Source: Nocardiopsis algeriensis (GTDB lineage: Bacteria > Actinomycetota > Actinomycetes > Streptosporangiales > Streptosporangiaceae). Taken from it: 64,000 nucleotides of DNA. The notes under the pieces were generated by a model, which saw only the letters and a list, made by a program, of their open reading frames with translations, did no database searches and was not told the DNA's origin. Within the stretch, counting starts at the first letter, position 1. Each line of letters opens with the position of its first letter. The position numbers were made by a program, and so were the translations under genes. Of this stretch, positions 25,673 to 33,687 are shown piece after piece. The stretch lies in assembly GCF_014203695.1 (NCBI RefSeq), contig NZ_JACHJO010000001.1:62001-126000 (forward strand), written 5' to 3'.

Positions 25673-26581
25673 GTGGTCGCCGATCACGCAGAGAGCTTCG
25701 AGGCCGCGCAGGACCTCGCGGCCAATTCCGGTGGCGGTCCGACCGTCCTCCGCATTCTCCTGGGGACCCATCTGCGCAAGCTCCGCCAGAGCAAGAAGAT
25801 CTCCCGCGAGGACGCCGGATACGCCATCCGCGCCTCCCACGCCAAGATCAGCCGCATGGAGCTGGGGCAGGTCAGCTTCAAGCCGCGCGACGTCGAGGAC
25901 CTGCTCGAGCTGTACGGGGTGACCGACCCCGGCGAGCGCGAGGCCCTCCTGGGCCTGGTCTCCAGCGCCAACGCCCAGGGGTGGTGGCACCAGTACGGCG
26001 ACGTGCTGCCGCAGTGGTTCGGCGTCTACATCGGACTGGAGGAGGCCGCCTCCGTCATCCGGACCTACGAGGTCCAGTTCGTGCCGGGGCTGCTCCAGAG
26101 CGAGGACTACGCACGCTCGGTGATCCGCCTCTCCCACACGGTCTCCGAGGAAGAAGACATCGAGAGTCGTGTGCAGATGCGCATGCATCGGCAGCGGCGC
26201 TTCGAAGGCCAGGGCGCACCGCGCCTGTGGGCGGTCATCGACGAGGCCGTGCTGCACCGCCCCTACGGCGACGCCAAGGTGATGCGCGGGCAGATCGAGC
26301 ACCTCATCGAACTGGCCGCGCGGCCCAGCATCACCGTGCAGATCGCCACCTTCGACGTGGGCGGGCACGCGGCCACCGGAGGCCCCTTCAGCATCCTGCG
26401 GTTCCCCACCCCCCAGCTGCCCGACCTGGTCTACCTGGAGCAGCTGAGCAGCGCCCAGTACCTCGACAAGTACGAGGACACCCACCTCTACGCCCAGACC
26501 ATGGACCGCCTCGCCACCCAGGCCCCGCCGCCGGCCGAGACCCCGGGGATACTCCGCGGCTTCCTGGACCGCTACTCCTGA
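25673..26581 (+). CDS. XRE-family regulator with DUF5753
   Basis: 302 residues. The helix-turn-helix (about 30-88) reads LRKLRQSKKISREDAGYAIRASHAKISRMELG. The DUF5753 ligand-like domain (about 105-290) includes VIRTYEVQFVPGLLQSEDYARSVI and the ITVQIATFDVGGHAATGGPFSILRF strands. These are the WhiJ/AbaA-type regulators, abundant in actinomycetes and generally paired with DUF397 proteins. No DUF397 gene is adjacent; one lies 7.7 kb downstream at 34250. GTG at 25673 has GGGAGG 5 nt upstream. Confidence 0.92.
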   Translation: MVADHAESFEAAQDLAANSGGGPTVLRILLGTHLRKLRQSKKISREDAGYAIRASHAKISRMELGQVSFKPRDVEDLLELYGVTDPGEREALLGLVSSANAQGWWHQYGDVLPQWFGVYIGLEEAASVIRTYEVQFVPGLLQSEDYARSVIRLSHTVSEEEDIESRVQMRMHRQRRFEGQGAPRLWAVIDEAVLHRPYGDAKVMRGQIEHLIELAARPSITVQIATFDVGGHAATGGPFSILRFPTPQLPDLVYLEQLSSAQYLDKYEDTHLYAQTMDRLATQAPPPAETPGILRGFLDRYS

Positions 26582-26588
26582 CCACGAA

Positions 26589-26617
26589 GCGCCCCGGGGG
26601 CAGGGCCCCCGGGGCGC
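26589..26617 (+). terminator. Terminator after the DUF5753 regulator
   Basis: A near-perfect stem (GCGCCCCGGGGG paired with CCCCCGGGGCGC) with a very short loop starts 8 nt after the stop codon. Confidence 0.75.
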
Positions 26618-26684
26618 GCGGTGCCCCCAGTCCGCGCGGTACCGGCGCCCCGAGCCGGAACGTTCGCAAAAGCAGGCGGTCCAG

Positions 26685-26872
26685 GAGCGAGCGCAAGGGC
26701 GAACGCAGAAGCGAGCGCGCGAGCGCGAACGTGCGCGCAAGAGCAAGCACAGGCGAGCGCAAGCGTGAGCGTGAGCGCAAAAGCAAGCACAGGTGAGCGT
26801 GAGCACAGGCGTGTGCGAGCGTGAGCAAACGTAGGCATGTGCAAGCGTGGTCATGTACGCAAGAGCAAGCAT
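26685..26872. repeat. Degenerate hexanucleotide-like tandem repeat
   Basis: About 190 nt built mostly of six-base units such as GCGAGC, GCAAGC, GTGAGC and GCAAAA, with the plus strand very poor in T over the first 100 nt. Units are imperfect and the phase shifts, so the tract has decayed or grows by slippage. Open frames across it are repetitive and not believed to be coding. Confidence 0.65.
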
Positions 26873-26935
26873 GGCCGAAGGTTTCCATTCACCCCCACCC
26901 CGCCAGCGACCTTTCTTCCCGTGACCTTTCTTCCC

Positions 26936-27018
26936 GTGATCTTGTACCTACGACCACTTTCACTGGATATCGTGACACTAACAAGACCAGGCGAAGTTGG
27001 CTCCAAGTACAAGATCAC
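26936..27018. repeat. Palindromic element, copy 1
   Basis: 83 nt bounded by GTGATCTTGTAC and its exact complement GTACAAGATCAC. An inner pair (CACTTTCACTGG near the left arm, CCAGGCGAAGTTG near the right) extends the fold to an imperfect long hairpin. The left flank has a partial duplication (CTTTCTTCCCGTGA twice at 26911-26938). Related to copies 2 and 3. Confidence 0.75.
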
Positions 27019-27161
27019 GAGAAATAAGGCGCACCCAAGAAAAGGACCACGGCCTTTCCAGCCGAACCAAGGCCCCGATCCCCCTCCTGCTGGGCCCGTC
27101 CCGAAGCCTCCCTCCCCCAGCCCGAGACCAGCCCTGACCCAGGTCAGCGACTTTTCCCCGC

Positions 27162-27244
27162 GTGATCTTGTACCTACGGTCACTTTCGCCAGGAATTGGA
27201 ACACCAACAAGACGAGGCGAACTTGACTGCAAGTACAAGATCAC
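27162..27244. repeat. Palindromic element, copy 2
   Basis: 83 nt with the same 12-nt terminal arms as copy 1 and the same flanks (AGCGACTTTTCC before, GGGAAATAGG after). The inner arms here read CACTTTCGCC and GGCGAACTTG. Several changes relative to copy 1 (GTCACTTTCGCC against CCACTTTCACTGG) keep the pairing potential, which suggests the fold matters or was inherited from a palindromic source. Confidence 0.75.
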
Positions 27245-27378
27245 GGGAAATAGGCCATAGATGAGAGAGAGGAAGCGGATTTTTCGGTCGAGTCAAGACC
27301 TCCGAGCCGCTTTCTGGATGGTCCGATTCGACCCCTTCTCACCTCGACCCTCCCCTCTGGCCAGCGCATTTTCTTCCC

Positions 27379-27460
27379 GTGATCTTGTACCTGCGGACAC
27401 TTTCGCTGGATGCGGGAGGGCAGGAAAACGGGGTGAAGTTGACGCTAGGTACAAGATCAC
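27379..27460. repeat. Palindromic element, copy 3
   Basis: 82 nt with perfect arms extended to GTGATCTTGTACCT and AGGTACAAGATCAC, and flanks TTCTTCCC and GGGAAATAGGGC that also pair. The interior diverges most here. Copies start 226 and 217 nt apart. Confidence 0.75.
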
Positions 27461-27562
27461 GGGAAATAGGGCCTGGTTAAGAAAGGGCACGCGGGTTTTT
27501 CTGGGTGCGGAGAAGGGGGTGCGGTGGGGACTCCTCGGGAAGGCCGAGGAGTCCCCACCGTG

Positions 27563-28045
27563 TCAGCGAGTGAAGATGTAGGGCCTCAGACCTGGCGGGG
27601 GCGCGGTGCCCTCGGGCAGGGGGATGAGGGCCCAGGTATGGGTTCCGGTGTCGGTCCAAGGGCAGGTGCGGTCATACCCCCAGGCAACGGAGAGTTCCTG
27701 GACCATGAGCAGTCCGCGCTGTCCCTCGGCCCAGTTCCACTCGTCATCGCTGCGTTCGACGGGGATGGCGGGGATGCGGCCGCTGCCGCCGTCGTCGGTG
27801 AAACCCAGGCGCAGCAGGCGTCCGCGGCGCAGGCACAGGGTGCGGATCACCTGGCCGTTTTCCTGGCCGGAGGCGGTGTACTTGCAGGCGTTGGCGAACA
27901 GCTCGCTGGCGCACAGGGTGAGGGTTTCGACCGTCTCGTCGGGGAAGCCGGCCAGGTCGGTGGCCAGGTCTTGGCGGACCTGCCTGAGCTGGGCCAGGCC
28001 GCCCGGGTAGGTGCGGTGCTCCCAGAAGGCACGCTGCACGCTCAT
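27563..28045 (-). CDS. HATPase-domain regulatory protein
   Basis: 160 residues, single GHKL ATPase domain of the anti-sigma/AbaA-like type. N-box LCASELFANACKYTASG (about 55-70), G1-like LGFTDDGGSG, and EGQRGLLMVQELSVAWG as the lid/G2 region. The Asn of the N-box is intact, so ATP binding is plausible. ATG at 28045 overlaps the stop of the gene upstream on the same strand (ATGA), so the two are co-translated. It is a second HATPase gene 2 kb from the one at 24826; the two are diverged. Confidence 0.82.
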   Translation of the reverse strand: MSVQRAFWEHRTYPGGLAQLRQVRQDLATDLAGFPDETVETLTLCASELFANACKYTASGQENGQVIRTLCLRRGRLLRLGFTDDGGSGRIPAIPVERSDDEWNWAEGQRGLLMVQELSVAWGYDRTCPWTDTGTHTWALIPLPEGTAPPPGLRPYIFTR

Positions 28046-28638
28046 GCGGGCACCCCCGCCCGGAGGTTCTGCCGCTGGACGTGCCACATCCGGGTGAGCC
28101 GGGCCAACTCGCGGTCCAGCTCGGCCTCGTCCACGCGGTGGTGACGGCCCCGCATAGGAACGGGCTCAGCGGAGGCCAGGAGGTCGCCCTCGGGGATGCG
28201 TGGCTCGGGCAGCTGGGGAGGCTGAGGCTGTTGGGGCTGCGGAGGCTGTTGGGGCGACTGAGACTGCCGGGACGGCTGGGTCTTCTGCGAGGACTTCTGC
28301 TCGGGTCCGGCGTCTTCCTGGAAGGCGGCGCGCATGCGGGCCACGTGCTTTTCGTGGGCCTCGTAGTAGGGCCGCACCAGCGCCACGTCATCGGCGCTCA
28401 GCACCTGGCGGGGCTCGGACAATCGAGGCTCGGCCAGACGGGGCCGGGGCCGGGAAGGCGCGGGGGTGTGTCGCGGGGCGGTCGCCGGGGCGGGGTCGGC
28501 CGCGTAACGGCGGACCCGCGTCGACCTGCGGCGACGGGAAAGAAGGCTTCGGCCGCAGTGGCGGCCGCGGGAAGGGAGGATCAGCGCCAGGAGCGTACCC
28601 AGGGTACGGCTCACAAGCGCAGCACTAAACTGGTGCAC
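28042..28638 (-). CDS. Unrecognised protein with Pro/Gln-rich middle, partner of HATPase gene
   Basis: 198 residues. A short hydrophobic N-terminus (SAALVSRTLGTLLALILPS) is followed by a basic region, a segment SADDVALVRPYYEAHEKHVARMRAAFQ (about 80-107), a Gln/Pro/Ser low-complexity stretch (112-145), and a helical C-terminus DEAELDRELARLTRMWHVQRQNL. I do not recognise the family. Its 4-nt overlap with the HATPase gene suggests a functional pair; genes of this look accompany HATPase genes in actinomycetes (from memory). GTG start with AAGGA upstream. Confidence 0.65.
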   Translation of the reverse strand: MHQFSAALVSRTLGTLLALILPSRGRHCGRSLLSRRRRSTRVRRYAADPAPATAPRHTPAPSRPRPRLAEPRLSEPRQVLSADDVALVRPYYEAHEKHVARMRAAFQEDAGPEQKSSQKTQPSRQSQSPQQPPQPQQPQPPQLPEPRIPEGDLLASAEPVPMRGRHHRVDEAELDRELARLTRMWHVQRQNLRAGVPA

Positions 28639-29190
28639 GCTGGCAATCCTTGTGTTTAAGGGAACTGTTGCTGGCCACGACCCCGGGCGCTTCCTAGCGT
28701 CGCGGGGTCACGTATTGAGTTATGTGGGTAGAAGCATAGAGGGCGCGCGGAGAGTTGGCATGACATCGGGGAAAATATCTTCGAGAAAAATCCGGACGCC
28801 TGCACATAAGCCGCGCATGCCGCATTCTGAATCTTCAGTTCAAATCAACAAGATTCAGACATTCCACCTTCTCGTTGCCTGATAGCCCTACATGCCCCCG
28901 ACCAGGGCATTTTCCCAGTACCTACCCATGGCACCGGCCGAGGCCGCCGCCCCCGACATCGGAGATCACGGCCCGCACGGCCATCATTCCTCCGAGGCGC
29001 CGAACTGTCGCACAAACCCATCACTGGAAAGCAGCCGGCAGCAGTTCACAAGCCAGGGATTTCCTCGCAGCTTCGCATTTTCCCTGAGGTGACCACCCAC
29101 GGAACACGGCCCCGGCCTCCGGCCCCGATGCAGGACTGTTCTCCCCGTCTCCTCGGGCCGGCGTCCGGCAAGTCGGGTGTCAGTGAGGGT
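28639..29190. other. 552-nt intergenic region without a supported gene
   Basis: Between the HATPase operon (reading left) and the AI-2E transporter gene (ending here). Base composition is more AT-rich around 28700-28900 than in the neighbours. Short open frames have no SD or typical codon bias. The promoter of the HATPase operon should lie in the first 150 nt; nothing else is identified. Confidence 0.5.
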
Positions 29191-30402
29191 TCACTCCTTC
29201 TCCTGGGTCGGCTGTTCGGAAACCGACTGGAGACCCTCTTCCGGCACCGGATCGCCCTCGCCTTCCTCCGCCGGATCCGGGTCCTCCCTCTTCTCGGCAG
29301 CGGAGAGCAACGGGTGTTCGGCGACCTCGTAGCGCCGGATATAGGTCCCCAGGAACGCCTGCATGCTCGCGCCCACCGGCAGCGCCAGCAGCGCTCCGGG
29401 CGCTCCCAGGATCGCCACTCCCGCCAGCACCGACCCGAACGCCACCGCCGGATGCATGTCCAGAGTGCGGGCGGTGATGCGCGGCTGGAGCAGGTAGTTC
29501 TCGATCTGCTGGTAGACCACGATGAACAACAGCACCCACACCGCGGGCCAGACGCCCTCCAGCAGTGCCACGAGCACCGGGACGGCGCCGCCGATGTAGG
29601 TGCCGACGGTCGGGATGAACTGCGACAGCACCCCCACCCACAGTGCGAGGGCGAACGCGAAGGGGACGTCCAGCACAACCAGCAGCACGTAGTGCGCGCC
29701 CGTGCAGACCAGGGCCAGCAGCGCCCGGGAGTAGAGGTAGCCGCCGGTCTTGCTGATCGCGATCTCCCAGGCACGCAGCACCTCGCGCTGCGTGCGCGGG
29801 GGCAGGACCGAGCAGATCACACGACGGAAGCGCGGGCCGTCGGCGCACAGGTAAAAGGTGAACAATGCGACCGTCAACGCGTTGAACAGCAATGCCAGGA
29901 GGGTCGTCCCGGCTCCCCACACGTTGTTCGCGATCCCCGAGGCGTACTGCTCGATCACCCCGCTGGCGCTGGAGATCTCGTCGAGCAGGGTGGTGGGTGA
30001 GTAGTTCGTGCCGAACGAGGTGTTGATCCAGCTCAGAGCCGCGCGAACCATCGCCGGCACGCCCGAGGCGAAGGCCAGCACCTGCCCGACCAGCATCGAT
30101 CCGAGCAGGCTGAGGAACACCGCCACCAGCACCAGGACCAGGAGCATCACTGTCCCGGTGGCGGGTCCGCGCGGCCAGCGGTGCCGGTGCAGCCAGTTCA
30201 CGGCGGGCTCCAGGGCCAGCGCGAGGAACAGCGAGATCAGCAGCAGGAGCAGGAGGCTCTGCAGCCGGACGAACAGCCACAGGCCGAGCCCGAAGGCCAC
30301 CACGAGCCACAGGGCCAGCAGCATGGCGCGGGGAAGCCAGCGCGGCATGCCCCCGCCCCGGTCGGGGAGCGGGGTGTCGGGTGGTGCGGTGTGCGTGTGC
30401 AA
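29191..30402 (-). CDS. AI-2E family transporter (DUF20)
   Basis: 403 residues, seven or eight membrane spans in the pattern of the AI-2 exporter family: two N-terminal spans, a soluble region with PAMVRAALSWINTSFGTNYSPTTLLDE, then a C-terminal bundle including the signature GVLSQFIPTVGTYIGGAVPVLVALLEG and YQQIENYLLQPRI. Substrates in actinobacteria are not known; some members are antiporters. The C-terminal 40 residues are acidic and disordered. The start is TTG at 30402 after GAGGAA; ATG at 30348 is the alternative. Confidence 0.9.
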   Translation of the reverse strand: MHTHTAPPDTPLPDRGGGMPRWLPRAMLLALWLVVAFGLGLWLFVRLQSLLLLLLISLFLALALEPAVNWLHRHRWPRGPATGTVMLLVLVLVAVFLSLLGSMLVGQVLAFASGVPAMVRAALSWINTSFGTNYSPTTLLDEISSASGVIEQYASGIANNVWGAGTTLLALLFNALTVALFTFYLCADGPRFRRVICSVLPPRTQREVLRAWEIAISKTGGYLYSRALLALVCTGAHYVLLVVLDVPFAFALALWVGVLSQFIPTVGTYIGGAVPVLVALLEGVWPAVWVLLFIVVYQQIENYLLQPRITARTLDMHPAVAFGSVLAGVAILGAPGALLALPVGASMQAFLGTYIRRYEVAEHPLLSAAEKREDPDPAEEGEGDPVPEEGLQSVSEQPTQEKE

Positions 30403-30660
30403 GCCGGTTGTTCCTCACTGTGTGCTGCGCACGACGGGACCTCCTCGGTCCCGGAAACCGCTCCGCCCCTGCCGGGCGAAAACCCGGCCCGCCGAACGCG
30501 CAGGGGACACGGCGGGTTGTGTGATCATCGGCGGCGGCCCGCAGGCATGCTACTGGGATCGGCGAGCTGCCTTGGCCATGGCACGGACCGGCCCCGCCGA
30601 AGTCGGCCGATGGGGGCACAGCTCCCGGAGAACCGCAGCTGCGGCCGCGCTGATGGCCGG

Positions 30661-31117
30661 AGGTCCATCCCCACGTGCGTGGGGCTCAGGGAGCGGCTGT
30701 AGTGGGATAGCTGGGCCAGTCCGGTCCATCCCCACGTGCGTGGGGCTCAGCTTCGGGTTATCGCCTAGTAGTCGGAGGGTGACGGTCCATCCCCACGTGC
30801 GTGGGGCTCAGGAAGAGGCGGCCTCGCGGATGGGCGCCGCCCTCGGTCCATCCCCACGTGCGTGGGGCTCAGTGTCGGGTCCGCAGCGTTTTCCCTGAGT
30901 GTGCCGGTCCATCCCCACGTGCGTGGGGCTCAGTTTCTAGGGCCGCCCCACGGATGCGTGAGCTGCGGTCCATCCCCACGTGCGTGGGGCTCAGACCGTC
31001 ACCGAAGCGGACGGGGCGAAGCACGCCGGTCCATCCCCACGTGCGTGGGGCTCAGGTACGCGGCAGCGCGCGCCTCCGCCGTCAGCTGCGGTCCATCCCC
31101 ACGTGCGTGGGGCTCAG
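30661..31117 (-). CRISPR. CRISPR array 1, type I-E-like, 8 repeats
   Basis: Eight repeats start at 30662, 30723, 30784, 30845, 30906, 30967, 31028 and 31090 (28 nt conserved, 29 counting the C before all but the first). On the plus strand each reads GGTCCAT, the palindromic core CCCCACGTGCGTGGGG, then CTCAG. Spacing of 61 nt (once 62) gives 32-33 nt spacers, and the minus-strand repeat resembles the E. coli I-E repeat. The leader lies at the high-coordinate end, so transcription is leftward and the newest spacer is near 31060. The first repeat (30662), with an altered base before it, is the old end. No cas genes are nearby. Confidence 0.96.
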
Positions 31118-31180
31118 GGCTTAATGACCTGGAACAACGCAGGCCGTTATCTTGCCGAGACCTTCCTTGCGAGAAGGCGA
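31118..31180 (-). promoter_or_regulatory. CRISPR leader of array 1
   Basis: The 60 nt after the last repeat closely match the sequence after array 2: both have ATGACCTGG, ACAACGC and the 18-nt GTTATCTTGCCGAGACCT. Conservation beside the youngest repeat marks the leader, which would hold the array promoter and adaptation signals, read leftward. Confidence 0.75.
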
Positions 31181-31382
31181 ACCCGCGTATACCGCTCCAG
31201 GATAGGCAACCACACAGCAGGACCGCACTCCCCAAAACGTGAAGGGCCCTGGTCTCCTCCCTCCGGTGCCACGGGCAACCCGTATCAGGTCCAAGAGGCG
31301 AAGAAGATCAGATCAACCCCTGACATGGCGCGAGCCCCGTCCTACTCTGATGATGCCGACACCAGGAAAGGACGGGGCTGTC

Positions 31383-32603
31383 ATGTTCGAAGACAGCCTG
31401 CGCAGCCGGATCCGGGCACTGCGCAAGCAGCAGGGAATGTCCCAGGAGGAACTCGCGGAAGCAGCCGGTCTGGGTGTGACCACGATCAAGAAGGCGGAGA
31501 ACCCCAACAGGGGCGGAGAACTGACCACCGGCACTCTGCACTCCATCGCCCAGGCGCTCGGAGTCACCACGACCGAGCTGTACGCGGACCGAGCCCCGAT
31601 GCCAGGCTTGGAGGAGGCTGGTGACGACCAGGTGCTGGCGCGGCTGCGGTCGGCGATCGCACCGCCTGTAGGGCTCTCAGGGACACCGATGGTGGAAGAC
31701 CTCGACCAGCCGGTCGACCTGGAGATGCTGGAGCGCGACGTCGCCCGAGCTCGGACGCTGTACCACGCTGACGACTACGATGCCGTGGCTCAAGCGCTGC
31801 CCACCATACTGACCCAGGCCCACCTGGCTGTTGCCGAGTTCGCCACCGATCAGGCCTACCGGACGCGGGCCCTGGCGCTACGGATGGCCGGGGCCTATCT
31901 GACGCAGGTACGACAGATCGACCTTGCGCTGGTGGCGTTGCGTGCGTGCATTCAAGACGCCGCCAAGGCCGGCGATCAAATGCTCGCCTCCACAGCCGTA
32001 TCCGGCCAAGGGTGGGCGCTGACCAGGCAGGGTCGGCTGGACGAGTGCGAGCGCCTGTGTGTCACCGTCGCCGACGCGATCGAGCCTCAGTCCATGCGCA
32101 AGGCCGCCCCGGCGGAGCTCGCAGCTTGGGGGCATCTTCTGTTCCGCGCTGCAGCCGCCGCAGTGCGCAACAACAGCCACGACCGGGCCCGCGACCTGAT
32201 GGGAGTGGCTGGCGCTGCCGCGTCCGCGCTGGGTCGTGAGACGCCGTGTTGGTCCACGTTCGGGCCGCTGACGGTAGCGGTCAAGAACGCGGAGTTCGCT
32301 CTCCTGGAGGGACATCCCGACCGAACGCTGGCCGAGGCCGACCGGATGCCACGCATCGTCGATGTCGGCAACATTTCCCAGATCAACTGGGAGCGGCACC
32401 GACTCGACATCGCCACGGCCTTGGCTCAGACGGGGGAGCTGGAACACAGCACCCATGTCCTGACTGGAGTTCGCGAGCGATCCCCCCAATGGATTCGACG
32501 CCAGCGGTCAGCGTACGAAACTCTGGAACTTCTGTTCGACCGCTCTCGCAGGCCCAGCGACAGCATGGTCGCCCTCGCGTCCCATATGGGAATGCGCCGC
32601 TGA
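31383..32603 (+). CDS. XRE-family regulator with TPR-like C-terminal region
   Basis: 406 residues. The helix-turn-helix (about 5-65) includes IRALRKQQGMSQEELAEAAGLGVTTIKKAE. The rest is helical, with repeat-like segments (DYDAVAQALPTILTQAHLAVAEF, IDLALVALRACIQDAAKAGDQMLASTAVSGQGWALTRQGRLDECERLC) as in tetratricopeptide regulators of actinomycete conjugative or developmental loci. Codon use is a little less GC-rich than in core genes. It lies between two CRISPR arrays and leads a small same-strand island. SD: AAGGA 11 nt before the ATG. The target is unknown. Confidence 0.8.
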   Translation: MFEDSLRSRIRALRKQQGMSQEELAEAAGLGVTTIKKAENPNRGGELTTGTLHSIAQALGVTTTELYADRAPMPGLEEAGDDQVLARLRSAIAPPVGLSGTPMVEDLDQPVDLEMLERDVARARTLYHADDYDAVAQALPTILTQAHLAVAEFATDQAYRTRALALRMAGAYLTQVRQIDLALVALRACIQDAAKAGDQMLASTAVSGQGWALTRQGRLDECERLCVTVADAIEPQSMRKAAPAELAAWGHLLFRAAAAAVRNNSHDRARDLMGVAGAAASALGRETPCWSTFGPLTVAVKNAEFALLEGHPDRTLAEADRMPRIVDVGNISQINWERHRLDIATALAQTGELEHSTHVLTGVRERSPQWIRRQRSAYETLELLFDRSRRPSDSMVALASHMGMRR

Positions 32604-32715
32604 CACAGGTCGCAATCGCAACCCTTGGGCGCCCGAGCGTCCATGAAACAGCCGCACTCCGCGTCTGGAACGTGACGTGCACCACCTCCACTCTGAAGAG
32701 CGAGAGGTGGTGCCC

Positions 32716-33018
32716 ATGAGAGACATCGAGAAAGCCTTCCTCCTCGGCCACCCTGTAACCGAGGACAGCCCACGCCCCGGAATTGAAGAAGAGCGCCTTT
32801 TCGCAGAGCTGACCAGCTCCTACCCACGATGGACGCTGACCCGCACGGGGCGTGGGTGGGAGGCTCTCCACCGCACCGAGCGACCCGACCTCAGAACAGC
32901 ACGGATCGGCATCCGCACGCACCTGCTCACCGCCAGCATCGAGGAGCTCGCCGACGCGCTCGCTGCCCAGCGGGCACTGCGAGGGGAAGGCGCAGAGCCC
33001 CAGGAGCCCCGATGGTGA
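32716..33018 (+). CDS. Small hypothetical protein of the XRE island
   Basis: 100 residues, no membrane span. EEERLFAELTSSYPRWTLTRTGRGWEALHR and ASIEELADALAAQRALRG are the ordered parts; W residues and the short basic centre suggest a compact domain. Not recognised. ATG at 32716 follows AGAGG; an upstream in-frame ATG has no SD. It overlaps the next gene by 7 nt. Confidence 0.7.
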   Translation: MRDIEKAFLLGHPVTEDSPRPGIEEERLFAELTSSYPRWTLTRTGRGWEALHRTERPDLRTARIGIRTHLLTASIEELADALAAQRALRGEGAEPQEPRW

Positions 33019-33242
33019 GGCCTGATCCCTTGGCTGCGGCCATAGCCGACGGCACTCTGGACACCGCCCAGCGCCAGGCCCTGGCCAAGGTCATCCAAGC
33101 GCTGGCCGACGAGGCCGCCGGTGCTCGCGTAATCCGCCCAGCCACGTTCCTGGAGCGGGCAATGGTGGATGCGGGGCGCTGGGCGTCGGTACAGCGCACC
33201 TGGCAGGACCTGCACCTGAGCTTGTACCGGGATCGGGGATGA
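33012..33242 (+). CDS. Small hypothetical protein of the XRE island
   Basis: 76 residues, probably all helical (AAAIADGTLDTAQRQALAKVIQALADEA), ending QRTWQDLHLSLYRDRG. The ATG lies within the end of the previous gene, so they are coupled. Not recognised. It ends 110 nt before CRISPR array 2. Confidence 0.65.
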   Translation: MVRPDPLAAAIADGTLDTAQRQALAKVIQALADEAAGARVIRPATFLERAMVDAGRWASVQRTWQDLHLSLYRDRG

Positions 33243-33352
33243 CCACATGAGGGTGAGTCCCAGCTGGGGCCGCACTACTTCGCCGTCTGCATAGGCGTTG
33301 TCCCGGGTGAGCCGCCCGCCAGGTGCTTGAGCAGCTGGCTCCCATACCAGGA

Positions 33353-33687
33353 GTCCATGTCCATACGTGCGTGGGGCTCACTGCGTCCTGCGTTGGGCTA
33401 GCTCCGGTGTGAACGGCCCATCCCCACGTGCGTGGGGATCACCCGCGCTCCTGGTGGGCCTTGCTGCTTCCGTGCGGTCCATCCCCACGTGCGTGGGGCT
33501 CACTCGGCGATCAGCATCATGTTGCGGTCGTTGATCTGGTCCATCCCCACGTGCGTGGGGCTCACAGGGACCGGATCACCTCGGGCAGACGATCGACCGG
33601 TCCATCCCCACGTGCGTGGGGCTCACCGGCCGGATGTCGGCTCTGCCGGTGATGGGATGGGTCCATCCCCACGTGCGTGGGGCTCAC
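33353..33687 (-). CRISPR. CRISPR array 2, type I-E-like, 6 repeats
   Basis: Repeats end at 33381, 33442, 33503, 33565, 33626 and 33687, again 61-62 nt apart. The core is that of array 1, but the plus-strand 3' base is C (CTCAC) instead of G. Repeats decay towards low coordinates: the repeat ending at 33442 has GGCCCAT and GGGGATCAC, and the one ending at 33381 has several changes (GTCCATGTCCATACGTG). This is the usual trailer-end degeneration and agrees with a leader on the high side. Confidence 0.95.

Larger units (their letters stand above)
26582..27562. other. 981-nt non-coding region rich in repeats
   Basis: No credible gene lies here: open frames on either strand are low complexity or cross the repeat elements. 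It contains, in order, the terminator at 26589, a degenerate tandem repeat (26685-26872) and three copies of a palindromic element (26936, 27162, 27379). G+C drops in the second half compared with the flanking genes. Confidence 0.7.

Noticed and set aside
26572-26872. Open frames on both strands over the hexanucleotide-like tract
   Set aside because: Extreme low complexity (Ala, Arg, Ser, Leu runs) driven by the DNA repeat, without a start signal.
27261-27581. Plus-strand frame of 106 residues
   Set aside because: It crosses palindromic copy 3 and is not preserved around the other copies.
28652-28882. 76-residue plus-strand frame in the 28.6-29.2 kb gap
   Set aside because: No SD, AT-rich with no typical codon bias, and no recognised motif.
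30801-31242. Open frames of about 107-126 residues across CRISPR array 1
   Set aside because: They translate the repeats (HPHVRGAQ and similar) in series and have no SD; the array explains the periodicity.
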